From Caprimulgus europaeus (lineage: Eukaryota > Chordata > Aves > Caprimulgiformes > Caprimulgidae): 64,000 nucleotides of DNA. A program made the position numbers and the translations under genes. The stretch spans positions 16,739,834 to 16,803,833 of the forward strand of contig OU015523.1 in NCBI GenBank assembly GCA_907165065.1, in the 5' to 3' direction. A model generated the notes under the pieces. That model did no database searches, was not told where the DNA came from, and worked only from the letters and a program-made list of their open reading frames with translations. Positions 44,468 through 57,032 of this stretch are shown here, in pieces; within the stretch, counting starts at the first letter, position 1; every line of letters starts with the position of its first letter.

Positions 44468-44705
44468 TATAGAATTGTAGAGTGGTTTGGGTTGGAAAGG
44501 ACCTTTAAAGTCCATCGAGTCCAACCCTCTGCAGTGAGCAGGGACATCTTCAACAAGATCAGGTTGCTCAGAGCCCCATCCAGCCTGACTTTGAATGTTT
44601 CCAGCAATGGGACATCTACCACTTCTTTGGGCAACCCATGCCTGGGTTTCACCACCCTCACTGGAAAAATGTTTTCCTTATATCTACCCTAAATCTACCT
44701 TCTTT
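44468..44705 (-). repeat. CR1 LINE fragment, 3' end
   Basis: It begins TATAGAATTGTAGAGTGGTT and has the CR1 3' UTR in reverse (AGGTTGCTCAGAGCCCCATC, GGGCAACCCATGCCTGG). It adjoins an (AAAAC)n run. Confidence 0.93.
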
Positions 44706-44732
44706 AAAAAAACAAAACAAAACAAAACAAAA
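44706..44732. repeat. (AAAAC)n simple repeat
   Basis: A run of A residues followed by AAAAC units directly after the truncated CR1 end. It may have grown from an A-rich junction. Confidence 0.85.
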
Positions 44733-46893
44733 CTGGGCACCAGCACAGATATGCAAGGTCACAGCACATTGAATGTACCAGTCACTTTCCTGTTATCCCA
44801 ACAGGAAGGTGGGCAAATATAACCATGAGATGTCCAAAATGAGGAATCAGAGGTGTTTGGGACCAACTGTGCCTAAGGTTTATGAAGGCTGAAGTGAACA
44901 AGACTCAAAAAACCTCATCCTGTAGAGCCTGCAGACTCTGAAAAGATGTAAAAGACCCATCCAACAAACAGCTGTCAGCAATCAAGAGGATTTCATGTGC
45001 ATGAAAGCAAATTTTCTTGTATGCAGTACACCTGACACCAAAATGTCTGTACTCACAAGTCTGTTGAATTGGCTAGAAAAGTACTTACTGAGGAAGGACA
45101 CAGAACCAGTTTTGGATGGATGTTCAGCACTGTTACAGTTCAAAGGGCACCAGAACAGAACAGTTTGTCACATGGCCAATAGGAAACTGAAAAACAAGAA
45201 AAATGATGATAAAAATGCTGGGAATCAAAGTCCCTGGGGACTCTAACTTACAAAAAGCCAAGATAAAACAAGTAATATGTAATTCAGGGACATGGGAGTT
45301 GCTATTATGCATACTTATGATAGAAGACAAAGTAGCAAATGGTGGGATTAGCCCTACCACTATGGAAGACTGTTGTCAAATAGACTTGTCAGATAGATGC
45401 ATAAAGTGAAGAAATCAGGAGCACCTTCTCACAATACCAGTAAAAACTGAGCTGGAGTGAAGCAGCCATCTTTTTTGGAAGGACCTCAGGCAAGGAAAGC
45501 AGAATCATGATGAGACAGTTGATGTAATATGACCACAACAAGCAGACTTACTGCTGCTTACCAGCCATGCTATTGCTCTCTCAAAAGAGACCTTGAGAAA
45601 CAATAGACTTGGCATTGTTGGACCAGCTGATCCAGGGACTAAATGGATATTTCTACTTTTTGTAGGTATTTATTCAAAGTTCTGGGTTGCAAGGATCTCT
45701 AACAGGGATTTTGTTATATGACAAACCCCATTAGTAACTGGCTTGTGGGACAAGTAGGTGAGAAGAGCTATCGTGCAGCACCTACGGAGACTTATGTCAT
45801 ACTGTACCATCTACTCCAGGAATGGATGATGGTGATCTCCTTGCTTCTGTGTACTTGCTGAAGGGTGCAACCTTATACTCTCACTCAGTAATTAGTGAGA
45901 GTTTCTGCTCTCGCAACTCAGTGGCCAACAATAAAGCAGAGGCTAACCCACAGTTCTGGATCAAAACAGCCTGGGATGTTGAACCACTTGAAAGCTGGCT
46001 CTTAGTTTGATGGATGGCTCCAACAACACCTTAACAAGTTGGCTGGCTACAGATGGGCAAACACAGTCCTGTTCAGCTGCCTTTCTCTGCTTCAGATGTT
46101 ACTGCTAGAAACAGTGATTAGACCTCCATGCAACTACTCTCAAACAGTAAGAGCCAGTTCTTGTTTCTCCAGAGGTACACATCAATGGGACTGAGCAAGC
46201 ACCTATGTTAATCAAAGGTTTTACACCTCTCATAGTGGGATGGAGCTTGGTGGGACTGGTCAGCTTCAGTGAGAGGGTTGGCCTGGGCAGGTTGTGAATC
46301 CTCCCACTGGGTAGGTCAGCTGACAGAGTGTTTGCAATCCAAACACGTAAAGGGTGGAAAAGGGAAGCATATGTTGTCTCCCAGGAGGATGCGAGACATG
46401 AAGAAATACCAGACTGACTGTGAGATTCAGAGAAATGGCTTTGCTGGTGTCAGTTAAGCCAGAAGCTACAACTCTTAGAGAAACTCATGGACTCTCATGC
46501 ACAATAAGAAAGAGTGAATCTGCTGTGGACACTTCTCTGAGCGTGACAGTGGTATAAGTTTCACTTGACAGAAATTCCCCTGCTGAAAATGCTATTGTTT
46601 TGAATGCAATTATCTTTTACAAGGTTCTTCCAATCCACCTAATCATCTTTATCTTAATGTGTTTTTCCTTTCTACATTGTCACGTAAAATCCATTTCCTT
46701 TCAATTTACTTCAGATCTTTCTGCATCCAGATTACTGCGACTTGGACGCACGGTAATTAAATGCGGTTTCTCTGAGTAGAAAGGCAATGAATGCTATTAT
46801 GGCTTGTTTATGCTAGCAAGCAATGCAGGTTTCTCTGTGCCTCCCTGCCAGCATGACTTAACCCTACTCTAGGCTTAACCTAAGATTCTGCTT

Positions 46894-47105
46894 GAATTTG
46901 AGAAGGAACTTCTTTACTGTGAGGGTAACAGAGCACTGGTACAGGCTGCCCAGGGAGGTTGTGGAGTCTCCTTCTCTGGAGACATTCAAGACCCGCCTGG
47001 ACGCCTTCCTGTGTGAACTCATCTAGGTGTTCCTGCTCAGGCAGGGGGATTGGACTGGATGATCTTTCGAGGTCCCTTCCAATCCCTGATATTCTGTGAT
47101 TCTGT
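46894..47105 (+). repeat. CR1 LINE fragment, short 3' end (different subfamily)
   Basis: Sense orientation: GGCTGCCCAGGGAGGTTGTG, GACATTCAAGACCCGCCTGG and GGACTGGATGATCTTTCGAG. It ends with ATATTCTGTGATTCTGTG. Confidence 0.94.
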
Positions 47106-49039
47106 GTAAACACCCCACTGTGTTTTAGGTCATACGTGAGCTTCACTGTGCATTTAGTCTTTGGGCTGTCTTCTGAGATTGCTGATGAATGCCCCTTGGG
47201 TTTCAGATTCTGAGACTTCGAAACATTCATCCCCCTAGGATCTGCCTCAATAGTTCATTCTGTGCTGGCTCTCACCTGAACCTCTATTTCTGATAGAAAT
47301 ATTGAAGAGACTACTGACATTATCTATAGGGTTAAAAAGGTTACAAGGGGGTTCTACCCTTTGGCTACAATGCAGACCCGGTCCTAGAATCCCAAGATGG
47401 GACTTGACCCTGACCTTGGACCTTCAGAACACTGTGTGCTCTGGGAGCTTGTAAAGATGTACTTTGAATCCTGTTTCATGTAGTCCTTTACCTTTTGGGT
47501 GCTACTGAGAAGTTGTTTGGTAGCACGAGTCCTGGATATCTTGAAATGATACAGAGGAGGTATTACAAGTGTCTGTAGGTCAAGCACGCACTGTAAACCC
47601 ACCACTGAGAGCTGCTTTAAGAGAGATCCGAGAAAAGGCCGAGTGAGGTAAATTCACCTTTATAGAGTGAGGTTCAAATCTTGGATACTGTTAGAGGGTG
47701 AATGGAGTAGGGAAGTCTTGCACTGACTTATTTTGTACATTGTATGAAGCTACTTTGTGGTAATTGCTTCTCAAGAAATCCTTTGGCATTGGATGAGTTT
47801 CCTGTGGGGAGCCCTGAACTGGGAGAGCCAGGGAGGCTGCTCTGCAGTTTTTTTAAGATACTTTCCTTGAAAGCCATGCTTTCTCTGATATAGGGTAAAG
47901 TAGAGAGTGTGGACTTTGAGACAGTCATATGACTGTGTACAGGAAAGTGATTTTTGCCTTTAAAGATAATTTCTGAGCCTCTGGATCCTTTTTATGTTCT
48001 GTTTCCTCATCAAGAAATCAAGGATGAGCATCTCCAAACCACTTTTGGAGACTCCACACCTATCTGAGCAGCAAGACCTTGTTCATACTTGAGATGGCCT
48101 CTGGCCACAAAATTTAGACTGATCAGTTTATACTGTCATTGTCTGAATAACTACATATGGTATCACCCCACGACTGCTTGTCTGTCTGAGACACCTTTGA
48201 ATACCTCTTTGAATACCTAGGAAGCCCTTAGAAGTGCATGACCTTAGAAGATGATTGACTGTTCCCCCCATAACTCGTGTACTCCCCTATTCTCACTCCT
48301 TCTCTTTACGTCACCATTTTAACCACCCCTTCCTTTTTCTCTTCCTTGTTTCTTTCAACTTTCTGCAGCTTGAATCTAAAGTATGTCAAATTTTGGTAGG
48401 TTTTGGTGACCAGGATGGCTGAATCTAAACCCTCAAGTCTCTCATCAGTGCTTTCTTCCTATAAACACTTCCAGATGTCATCTAGAGCCAATTGCTAGAT
48501 TAATTTTCTTTAAGGTCTCCTGAGCATAGGTTTGCCTGGGGCAATTCAAGCAAGGTAAGAACTTGTGAGTTTGACTAATAGGACCTACCTGTTCAGAAGG
48601 CAGTGCTGTGCAAGTAAGGACTGAAAAAAATGTCAGGACAAGGAGGTCGGAACCAAATTCAAGGTAGGATCCCATCCTGCATTTGACCATCCTACTGTAC
48701 TATGATCATCATAATCTTCATGATCCTTCTTAGGATTGTTACTCTGGTGACAATCCTAAGTAACTCACTCCATTGAGATCAGTGGAACTACTGTAGATTT
48801 ACCTTTATGGGTCTGACATCAGACTCCAACCCTTTGGCTTTCAGGAAAACCACTTTTGTTTTGCTTATTGCCCCAGGGAACAAGTTCGTCTCCTTCCTGA
48901 TCTAAAAGATCATATTTATCTTGTCACATTGGCCTACAGAGGCTTACCATACAGAGAGTTTTTGTACTGGTCAAAAGAGAGTGAGGCTTGAAAGAAGTTG
49001 GCTTCTTTCAAAGATCCATTTCCTTCAGACCATGAAAAT

Positions 49040-50005
49040 ATATGTAAGAGCAGTTGCACTGAGCCAGATTGAACATCCATCTAGCTCAGCATCCCAGTTC
49101 AAATGGGGGCCAAAACCAGATGTCTATGGAATATCGTAGCACTGGAGTTATGTATGATACCTCCTGCTAGAAATCTGCTGGCCTTCAGCTATTTATGGTT
49201 TGAGAAGAGCCTGAGTTGGAAGCAACTTCTACATGTTTAAAAATCCTCGGCAGATTTCTCTTCTGTGAGCTTCTGTCTTTCAACTTCTATAATATTTTTA
49301 CTTTTACAACATCCCAAGGAAAGAGCTCCTCAGCTTTATTGCACATGGTGTGAAAAGACACTTCCTTTTGTTTGTTTTGAACCTGGCACCTGACAGTTTC
49401 ATTTCATGTCTCCTACTATCAAATTATATTGGAAGAGACAGGGAACAACTGACCCCTTTCCACCATCCCCTTCTTAATTGGGATATGATGGCTTTCTGTA
49501 AAATCACCACTGACTCGGTCTTTTTCATTTAGTCATTTCTTGTATGGAAGCTATTCCACGCTTTGGGTTATCCTTGCTGCCATTCTCAGATGCTTTTGGA
49601 CTTTCACTGTGTTCTTACTGAAAGGCTGGAGGACCAGAGCTGCACATGGTACTCAGGATACAGGCTTCAATTTTATGCAATTGCATAATAATGCTCCCTG
49701 CCTTGTTCTCTGCCTGTTCTGCTCTCTCTATGAATACAATAATATCTAACTTTTCATTTTCTTTTTCCACTCCATCAAGAACCAAGCTGATGTTATCAAA
49801 AAACAATGTAGCATAACTACAAGACCTTGCTTCTACGGTAGGCTCAGGACCTATCAGTTATGTGTAGAGTTAGAAATATTCTCCTCTGCATGCTTCACCT
49901 TATCACTTTCTTTAGATTGAATTTCTTGTGCTATTTTATCAGTCTTGCACAGTCCTTCTGCAATTTTTCATGATCAGTCCTTGTCTTTATTATCTGGAAT
50001 AACAA
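49040..50005 (-). repeat. Ancient L3-like CR1 LINE copy
   Basis: Nearly 1 kb follows, in reverse, the order of segments I know from ancient L3/CR1-type LINEs of amniotes. A CCATCTAGCTCAGCATCCCA segment comes first. Next is a GTGTGAAAAGACACTTCCTT followed by TTGTTTGTTTTGAACCTGGC block, then GACCAGAGCTGCACATGGTA. A tail like TTGAATTTCTTGTGCTATTT ends it. No frame stays open. Divergence is far higher than for the avian CR1 copies. Recognition is from memory of the consensus, so a RepeatMasker run would settle it. Confidence 0.72.
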
Positions 50006-52137
50006 AAGTCCAATAGAGGTTTGCAACTCTATTCTATAGGGGTCATTTCTGGGAAAGTCTTGAAGCCTGTCATAAATCTTGAAGCTGCTTAAATGGGCAG
50101 AATACTCTTGATGTTGGGAACATCGAGTCTGAGATGTGAGGAAGAATTGTCTTTGAATGTTGTGTCTGTGTACGGTGGAATTCTGCTCCCTTCTGCTCTG
50201 CTCCTCTTTTCTTTTCTTTCTTTCTTTTTGTTTATCTTGTCTGTGAGCCCGTGCTGAGCTCTAGCCCTGGGGTTTGCAAATCTTTCTGCCACTTCCATGC
50301 ACAGAATAGTTTTGAGCAAGGAAGAAGACAGAGGAGTTCTCTAGAGGATAGATGTTATATGACAAACCTCTTGTCTTTTGATCCTTGGAAAAATGTTCCT
50401 GTGCCAGTCAATCCCTCTGGCCATGATTAAAGTTGTGGTGATCTCTCCTCAGTAGCCTTGAATGTCTAATGAATGATTCCTTCCAGTTCCCTTCCTGCCT
50501 GGTGTCTAACCCCTTAAACGAGCTGCTACCTCTGCCTCGCAGGAGCATCTTCTCCCCATCCTCCCATACCAGCAGCTCTACCCAGCCGCTCATACCCTTC
50601 CCCTTCCTCACACTTTCTGCTGCTGCCTTTTCTCATGTTTGTTGCCTGCTTTTTCACATGCTTTTTTTTCTCATTGCTCCACCTGCCTGTGTCCTAGGTT
50701 GTACTTGTACACCCCACCACCCTTGTGTTTTGCCCAGTCTCTGACTGATGTGACCCCTCCACCTATGTGACCTGGCTCCTTCTGCCTTTCTCTCTTTCAC
50801 TCTACACTGCTCTTCCTTTGATTTGAGCACATCTAACGACACCCTTTTTTCATCCTTTCTCCCAGGTCTCCTCTAAATTCTCTCCAGAGATGCTTTATCT
50901 TCTCTGATCACCTTCATGTTTCAGTGAGGAGCAGCAGAACAACTGTCACCTGTTGCTTTCCAAGTGACTCTGTGCCCTGCCACTCTGAGACTATCATCGC
51001 ACACACAAATGTGTGCATAGGAAAACTTGGGAGGAAAAAGCACTGAAAATAAGAGGGGTTTTGTATTAAATTTCTAAGAACGTCTGAAGCAGCTGGGTAG
51101 GTGTCAGAAGAGTGTAACTTCTGTAACATCACCTGCTCTCTCAGGCCAATTGGGTAAAAACCTGCACAGATTAGGGAGGAAGCGAGACACCAGCCCTGTC
51201 CCTGAGCTGGAGCACCAAGCAGCTCCTCACAGGAGCGAGGACCGGCTGCACAGCAGGGCATGGGCTGGCAGTGGTGGAGGAGCAGGACCTCTCAGGAACC
51301 TCCTGGAGGGAGAGGAGGCAAGAGGGGAGGCGAGGAGCTGCTTGCAGAACTGGGCTGTGAGGAGCTGGTGGAGAAGGGTTGGTGGGCAGAGGAGCCTGCT
51401 CTGGAGGGACAGGGGAGGGGGCATCAAAGAGCGCAGCAAGGAGCTGAGCAAAACGCAGCGTTAGCTGGCTCGACTTTGTGTGTCTGTAAGTGGACAGGGT
51501 CTGAGCTCTCTTTCATTTTAAGCCTGAGTTATTCCAGCCCAGTGAATCAATTTATTTCTCTCTCTGCTGCTGACATTTCTCTTTCAGGTGGCTGCTGCCT
51601 GGTTTTGGGTGGGGCTGTGGGCTGGGGTGACTCATGTTTTCAAGCTCTTATCGGTATCAGTATGATGTTCTGCTTTTCTTTTCTGTCATACGGCATCCCG
51701 CTCCCCTCCCCTTCTTCCCCTCCCTCCGCCGGCTCCCAGAGGAGGCGACAGACGGTCCTGTAATTTGGTTCCATTCGCTCGACTGGAGCAACACCTGCCC
51801 CCCTCTCTGGGGACACGAGGGTCTCATCCCAAACCGTGCAAGGAGCCAAAGATGAATCTGAAGCCCACATGCAAATAGAGCCCAGGATAAAACAACATGG
51901 CCATTGTGGGCAGGAAAGGCAAAATCCGTCACCAGGGGAAGAGGCAGGAAAAACAAAATCGCCTCTGAAGAAGTAAATAAGAAGTGCCAGGAGATTGCCT
52001 TTTCCTTTTGGGTTGGTTGCTATTGTGGTTATTGATCTGTCCCACCCTGGAGAATAAACTGAGAGAACTGAAAAATAATGGCTGAGATGAGAACACATTT
52101 ATTCACCCTAAAAGGAATGGGTTAATTGGGTTACAGG

Positions 52138-52222
52138 ATGGCTAGATGGATAGATACGTGAATACATAGATAGAATGTCACTGGTATTTCCTCATGGCTA
52201 TATAATGGGAAAAAAAAAAAAA
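52138..52222. repeat. Degenerate GATA repeat and poly-A run
   Basis: GGATGGCTAGATGGATAGAT-like units (52138-52175) are followed, after a short unique stretch, by a run of 14 A residues (52209-52222). Confidence 0.6.
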
Positions 52223-55200
52223 ATTATTTGTTGAATTTCATATACAGAATCCTCTTCAGCTCCCCCCCCACCATCCTCAATCTCTCTCTCTCATATGCAC
52301 ACACACTCTTTGCTAGAAATACAGCACAATCTAAGACCCTCCAAATGTCTCTGCTGTACATTCAGGTTGTAATATTCTACCTGGCCAATGCCAACAATAA
52401 GGCACTACTTTGTGGCTGATGAAGAGTGTGATCCTGAATGCACACGTGCCATGTAATTTGCTGGTGAGTGACAGTCTGTGTCTAGAATCCTTCCTTTGTA
52501 TACACATATCTAACAGCAGCATAAATACAAGTCTGTATTTTGAGATATTTTGTGCTCTAGATCCTTTAATCCCTCAGGAAAGTATATGATACTCACAGAA
52601 ACTGTTCCCCCTTAGCTATACAGTCCCATGGAAGTCAGTGTGTTTATTTGTAGAAGTTGCTTTTGGCTCACTGTCCTCATTTGCTGCATCAGGGTCAGGT
52701 TCTACTTCCAGGGTTCAGATGAACACATTAGATGCCCTGTTTCCTAGTGACACCAGTGTCAAGGAGTATTGCACCCCATGTCCCTGTATGTTCAATAAGT
52801 CTGCAAATGTGTCATAATGGGTTTTATCACCTTATGCTAAAAGTGTGCTGGATGTCCCTTCTACTGGGACACTCTAGATCTGTCCATTGGAAGTATTTCC
52901 TCTTGGTTAATGCTGGAGATTTCCATGCCATGTTTTAAATATTGGATTGAGTCACGCTTAAAGCACCTCTTTTAGCCTCAGCTAAAGGTCCAGCTCTGCC
53001 TTCTCTGTCTTTGAGTGTGCTTTTTTTTGTGGTTTGTAGGATGAGCTCCTCTTTAAATGTGAAAGAAAGGTATGTGAATGTAGCTTTAATCTTCACTTTC
53101 GCCCCTAAAAATCCGGGAAATATTAACTCTGTGTTTCTTCCCTGCTGGTTGTTGGATTGGCCTCGTGTGATATAAACTTCAATGGAGCAGTTCTAGCCCA
53201 TTCCTCCTGTAATATTGTCATTCAAGGTCGTTCATTCCTGTATCACTGAGGGAACATAGACATAGGCAAAGTAACTTTGATTATATAATTAGACTTTATT
53301 GCTATCTAAGGCAGACTTGCAATGAGATAAAGTTAAAGTTGTTTACCCATTCTTCATAAATTCAGAAGCATTTAGCCATGCAGCCTTTTTATTGCGTTGG
53401 CCTTGTAGCTTGTACATACTGATCGGATCTTTCTCAAGAAAAAACAAAAAGGACTGAGAGGGGGGAGCAAAAATCTACATTACTTTTTTAACAGTTATCA
53501 TCTGCTAGATGAGACTGTTTTGCCTTCTTGATGCCAGCAGGAAAAATAGAAGCGGTTGGGCTGATGTCGTGGTGGTGAGAGGTTATAAGCAAGGTGGTGA
53601 GCAGATGCAAAGGTGACAGTGCTAGTAGGAAGATGGAATTTATTTCATCAGATAAACCTTTGGAAGTAAAGGACACACCTTCAGGTCTGGTGCCCTGACC
53701 CTGCTGCAGGTTAAACTTGAGACTTGATCCTGTGGATACCACCAAAAGCAAAGCCCTTCCTGCTCTGTCTCTGAGTGCAAGCTGGCTTTCTGGTGTCCCA
53801 GGGGATGGTAGGAACCAGAGAATATTCTTACTTCCAAACCTGAGCTGTTCCCAGACATCACGTTATGCTCCCCTCTGCTCACAACACGGGGGGCTCAGGC
53901 TCATCACTCGGGCACAGGGTCCCTTGGCTAGTGCCTCGAGACTCTGGGCTAATAACTACTGTTGGGGCCACAGCAGACTTCCCTGCAGGGACCTATGGCT
54001 TGAGCATCTCTCAACCTAATGTGTTTGCAAAAACCCCAGAGGTGGGAATTCTGGCCAGGGGGGACACTGGGTTCATACCTCCTTATCCCATACTCTGTGT
54101 GCTTGAATCAACTGCCAGCAACCACAGGCACCATACTTTACCTCAAGGTAATACGGAGCTCTCTCTTCCCTAAAATGTGCCTTCCACATTTGAGAAGGAA
54201 ACCATATGTTAGTCTTTTGATTAACTAAGTCCTCCCAAATGTTGGTAGCATGACAGCTTGCTGGATGGCAGGATTTATCATATCACTCAAGCAATTCACA
54301 TCAAACTTGACCCATTGTCCAGATGTTGAGTAGAAGCTAAGAAACAAGCCTGTCCCAAAGAAAACCAGCTCCAAAGTTGGTGGAGTTATTTCAGCCCCGA
54401 AAGATGCAGGATTTAAAAACTGTGCATCAAACCACCAAACCTGCGTGTGCTCCCCTGGGACGTGGGAAGCGTGCGTTGGTAGCAAGTGGAATTAACAGCC
54501 TCTCTGACAGGTTTTCTGCATGGAGCTTTTCAGCTGGTCAAGCCCACACTTAATTAAACCACTGTGCAAAGTGTCAGCCATAAAAATGGGAGAGGGGGAA
54601 GGGTTTTATCTCTCCAGCAAGTAACAATGGACCAGGAAGCCACCCCAGTCAATGGCAATATTCAAATTATAGGTAAAATTAACCCCTTGTGGTAAACAAG
54701 GAAAGGATTTAATAAATGAGATGGCACAGAGGTCTCACGTCACTCAGGTAATAACCTGTTATTGAGTCTGTAGCCACGCTGTGTTTAAAATCACAAGATT
54801 TGGCAGTGAAGCCTTCTATAAAGGAGCATGATGGAGGCTTTCAAAAATAGGGAAAGGGCCCAAGATTTTTACTTGTTTTCAGTAAAATTGGACCTGGACA
54901 GAGAGGGATCAAAATTGTATTTAAATGAGAGAAAGAAAATCCAGTGCTCTCAAGCAGGATGAAACATTTTGATTGCAAAGTTCGGATGTATCGCAGAGCG
55001 ATGTGACAAAACAAGTGCTTGCAAGCTTGGGATTTGAACTCAGAAATGTGTGAGCAGATGCCAGTCATGACTGGGACAAAGTGAAAGTCCTGTATTTGGG
55101 GAGCACAGCAGCCGAGAGTGGCTGGGATAGGGGAGCGGTGAAGGAGGGACCCCAGCCCCAGTCTGCCCAGGTAACCTGTTGAAGCTCTTCTGCGCACAAC

Positions 55201-55292
55201 TCGAGAAGGTTTTACAATCCTTATTCAGAAGGGCATCACATCTCCATCTCATAGAAAGACCAACAGGGAAAAATAATTAGGAAAAAACAGCT

Positions 55293-56555
55293 TTTATTTG
55301 ATACTTTTATTTATATGCAAAACAGCTCACCATTCATGAGAGATATGAAAAAACGCATCAGATAGAAACCAGATTTATCTATTTTCACTACAAAATATTG
55401 CATTATATAAAGCAACAGAGACACACAAAAAAACCCTGAAAAAGACTAAAATCTTTGGATAGCAGATGTGGTTTTTTTTTTCTTTTTCTCTTTCGTCCCT
55501 AAAATGCGCTTCTTGTTTCAAAAGATTCACAGCAAAGAACATGAAACATTTTCAGGTTATAGAATATTTTTTTTTGGTTGTCACAAAGGAAAGCAATCCT
55601 GGATTTACTTTTCTTTCTTTTCTTTTTTCTTTTTTTTTTTTTAGGAAAATTGTTTTTTCCTAAAAATATACCACACACATACACGCCCACGCTCACTCCC
55701 ACACATATGCATGTATACACACACGCACATATACACCCACAAAGAAACTACTTCCCTTATAAACGATTTGCAAAGTACTTTTCAGACATAACTATAGATC
55801 AGAATAATGACAAGTTTTAAAAAAACTCTCCTAGTTAAGTGCTAGTGGTTGTCGATCACACACACACACACACAAAAGAACAAATAAGAAAGAAAAAAGG
55901 TCAAGAACAAATGTCTTGATATATAAAAAATATAAAGAGGAAGGAAGGGGAGGTTTGTTGTACACAAGTGCAATATAATTGGAGGGAAAAAATAAATTAA
56001 AAAAAAAGGGGGTGGGAAAGGAACACTGCATTGATCCCAACAAACACTCAGAAAGTCAAACATAATATTCCACAGGAGAAAGTGTAAACACTCGACTATA
56101 AAAACCAATTGGCACAAAGTATCCAAAGTAAAATCGCCACCACTCTGAAAAATAAATAAATCTTGAAAAAAATAAATTGTCAACTCCTTCTACAATAAAT
56201 AAAAAATAGTTATTTTTAACTGCACCCATGGGTCACACGTTTAAGGTCACAAGTAGATGTTTTTTGGATATATATAAAGGGGCACTTGACAGCCTGAAGA
56301 AACAATCCGGTTTTACACTTTGCTTGGAAAAACGAGCTCGTCGCCTCCCGCACCGGCATCGTGAGGGAGAATCCCCGGGGAGGAGGGGAGAGGACCGGGG
56401 ACTGTGGGGGCAGCGGGGACTTCGGGGGCTGGGGGGATTGCGGGGACACCCCCGCTCCGCCCGCCCTGGAAAAGGCGCTGCCCGTCGCTGCCCGAACCGG
56501 GGCGGCGGGGACGGGGGACAGACACCCGTTGGGGTCTCCGGGGCTCCGGCGGGCG
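55293..56555 (-). other. NHLH2: NHLH2 3' UTR with candidate polyadenylation signals
   Basis: Downstream of the NHLH2 stop, the minus strand is very AT-rich for about 1.26 kb. Two AATAAA hexamers on the minus strand (plus TTTATT at 55293-55298 and 55306-55311) close this stretch and are the best candidates for the mRNA end. Other AATAAA-like words occur nearer the stop, so shorter forms are possible. The region includes CA-rich plus-strand simple sequence, which is GU-rich in the mRNA. The exact cleavage site is inferred. Confidence 0.55.
55671..55875. repeat. CA-rich microsatellites in the NHLH2 3' UTR
   Basis: Imperfect CACACATA/ACACGC sequence at 55671-55740 and a purer (CA)n tract at 55857-55875 lie within the presumed 3' UTR. 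A T-rich run at 55600-55642 adjoins them. Confidence 0.8.
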
Positions 56556-57002
56556 CTAGACGTCCAGGACGTGGTTGAGATAGGAGATGTAGCAGATGGC
56601 GAGGCGCAGGATCTCGATCTTGGAGAGCTTCTTGTCGGGGGGCAGGGTGGGCAGCAGTTTGCGCAGCTCGGCGAAGGCCAGGTTGAAAGCTTCCACGCGG
56701 ATCCGTTCACGCGTGGCGTGGGCCGAGCGGTATTTGGCCGTGGCGCGTCGTCGCCGTCGCTTTTCCTCCCGGCTCAAGGGTGGCGGGTGCAGCCCGGGAC
56801 GGCCCCGGCCCTCCGCCCCGCCGCCCCCGCCACCGCCGCCACCGCCCCCGCCCCGGCCCTCCCCGCCACCGCCCTCGGCGGGCTCCGGGTCGGATACGCA
56901 GCAGCTGAGCGCCTGGGGGTCGGCACCCCCCAGAGACTCCGGGTCGGAGGGCGCCGAGGAGGGGTGGTCGGAGTCAGCAGCTTGGTCCGGGCTGAGCATC
57001 AT
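56556..57002 (-). CDS. NHLH2: NHLH2 (HEN2), neuronal bHLH transcription factor
   Basis: The complete coding sequence is in one exon: 148 codons plus TAG. NHLH2 is a nuclear class II basic helix-loop-helix factor that binds E-boxes as a homo- or heterodimer. In mammals it acts in hypothalamic and GnRH neurons, with roles in energy balance and puberty. The start [16 protein letters not shown] matches the family exactly. Residues 77-148 form the near-invariant C-terminal half: the basic region [20 protein letters not shown], helix 1 with [16 protein letters not shown], loop TLPPDKKLS, and helix 2 [15 protein letters not shown], ending HVLDV. The E-box-contacting Glu (E99) is present. The protein is 13 residues longer than human NHLH2 (135). 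The excess is in a Gly-rich linker (residues 44-66) with 12 consecutive Gly. The paralogue NHLH1 is excluded by the N-terminus. Confidence 0.98.
   Translation of the reverse strand: MMLSPDQAADSDHPSSAPSDPESLGGADPQALSCCVSDPEPAEGGGGEGRGGGGGGGGGGGGAEGRGRPGLHPPPLSREEKRRRRRATAKYRSAHATRERIRVEAFNLAFAELRKLLPTLPPDKKLSKIEILRLAICYISYLNHVLDV
56817..56852 (-). repeat. NHLH2: Poly-glycine tract in NHLH2 (12 residues)
   Basis: Twelve consecutive Gly codons, residues 51-62, just N-terminal to the basic region. GGC, GGT and GGG are mixed, so the tract is not a pure triplet run. Confidence 0.9.
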
Positions 57003-57032
57003 CTTGGAAGGGGCGGAGGAGCCTTCCCGGGA

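Larger units (their letters stand above)
44733..55260. other. Intergenic region downstream of NHLH2
   Basis: No coding gene was recognised. A CR1 end lies at 46894-47105 and an old L3-like CR1 copy at 49040-50005. Pyrimidine-rich (50205-50230), GATA-like (52138-52175) and poly-A (52209-52222) simple sequence is present. The blocks at 46720-46800 and 54540-54800 look like conserved non-coding DNA. The remaining sequence shows nothing I can name. Confidence 0.65.
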
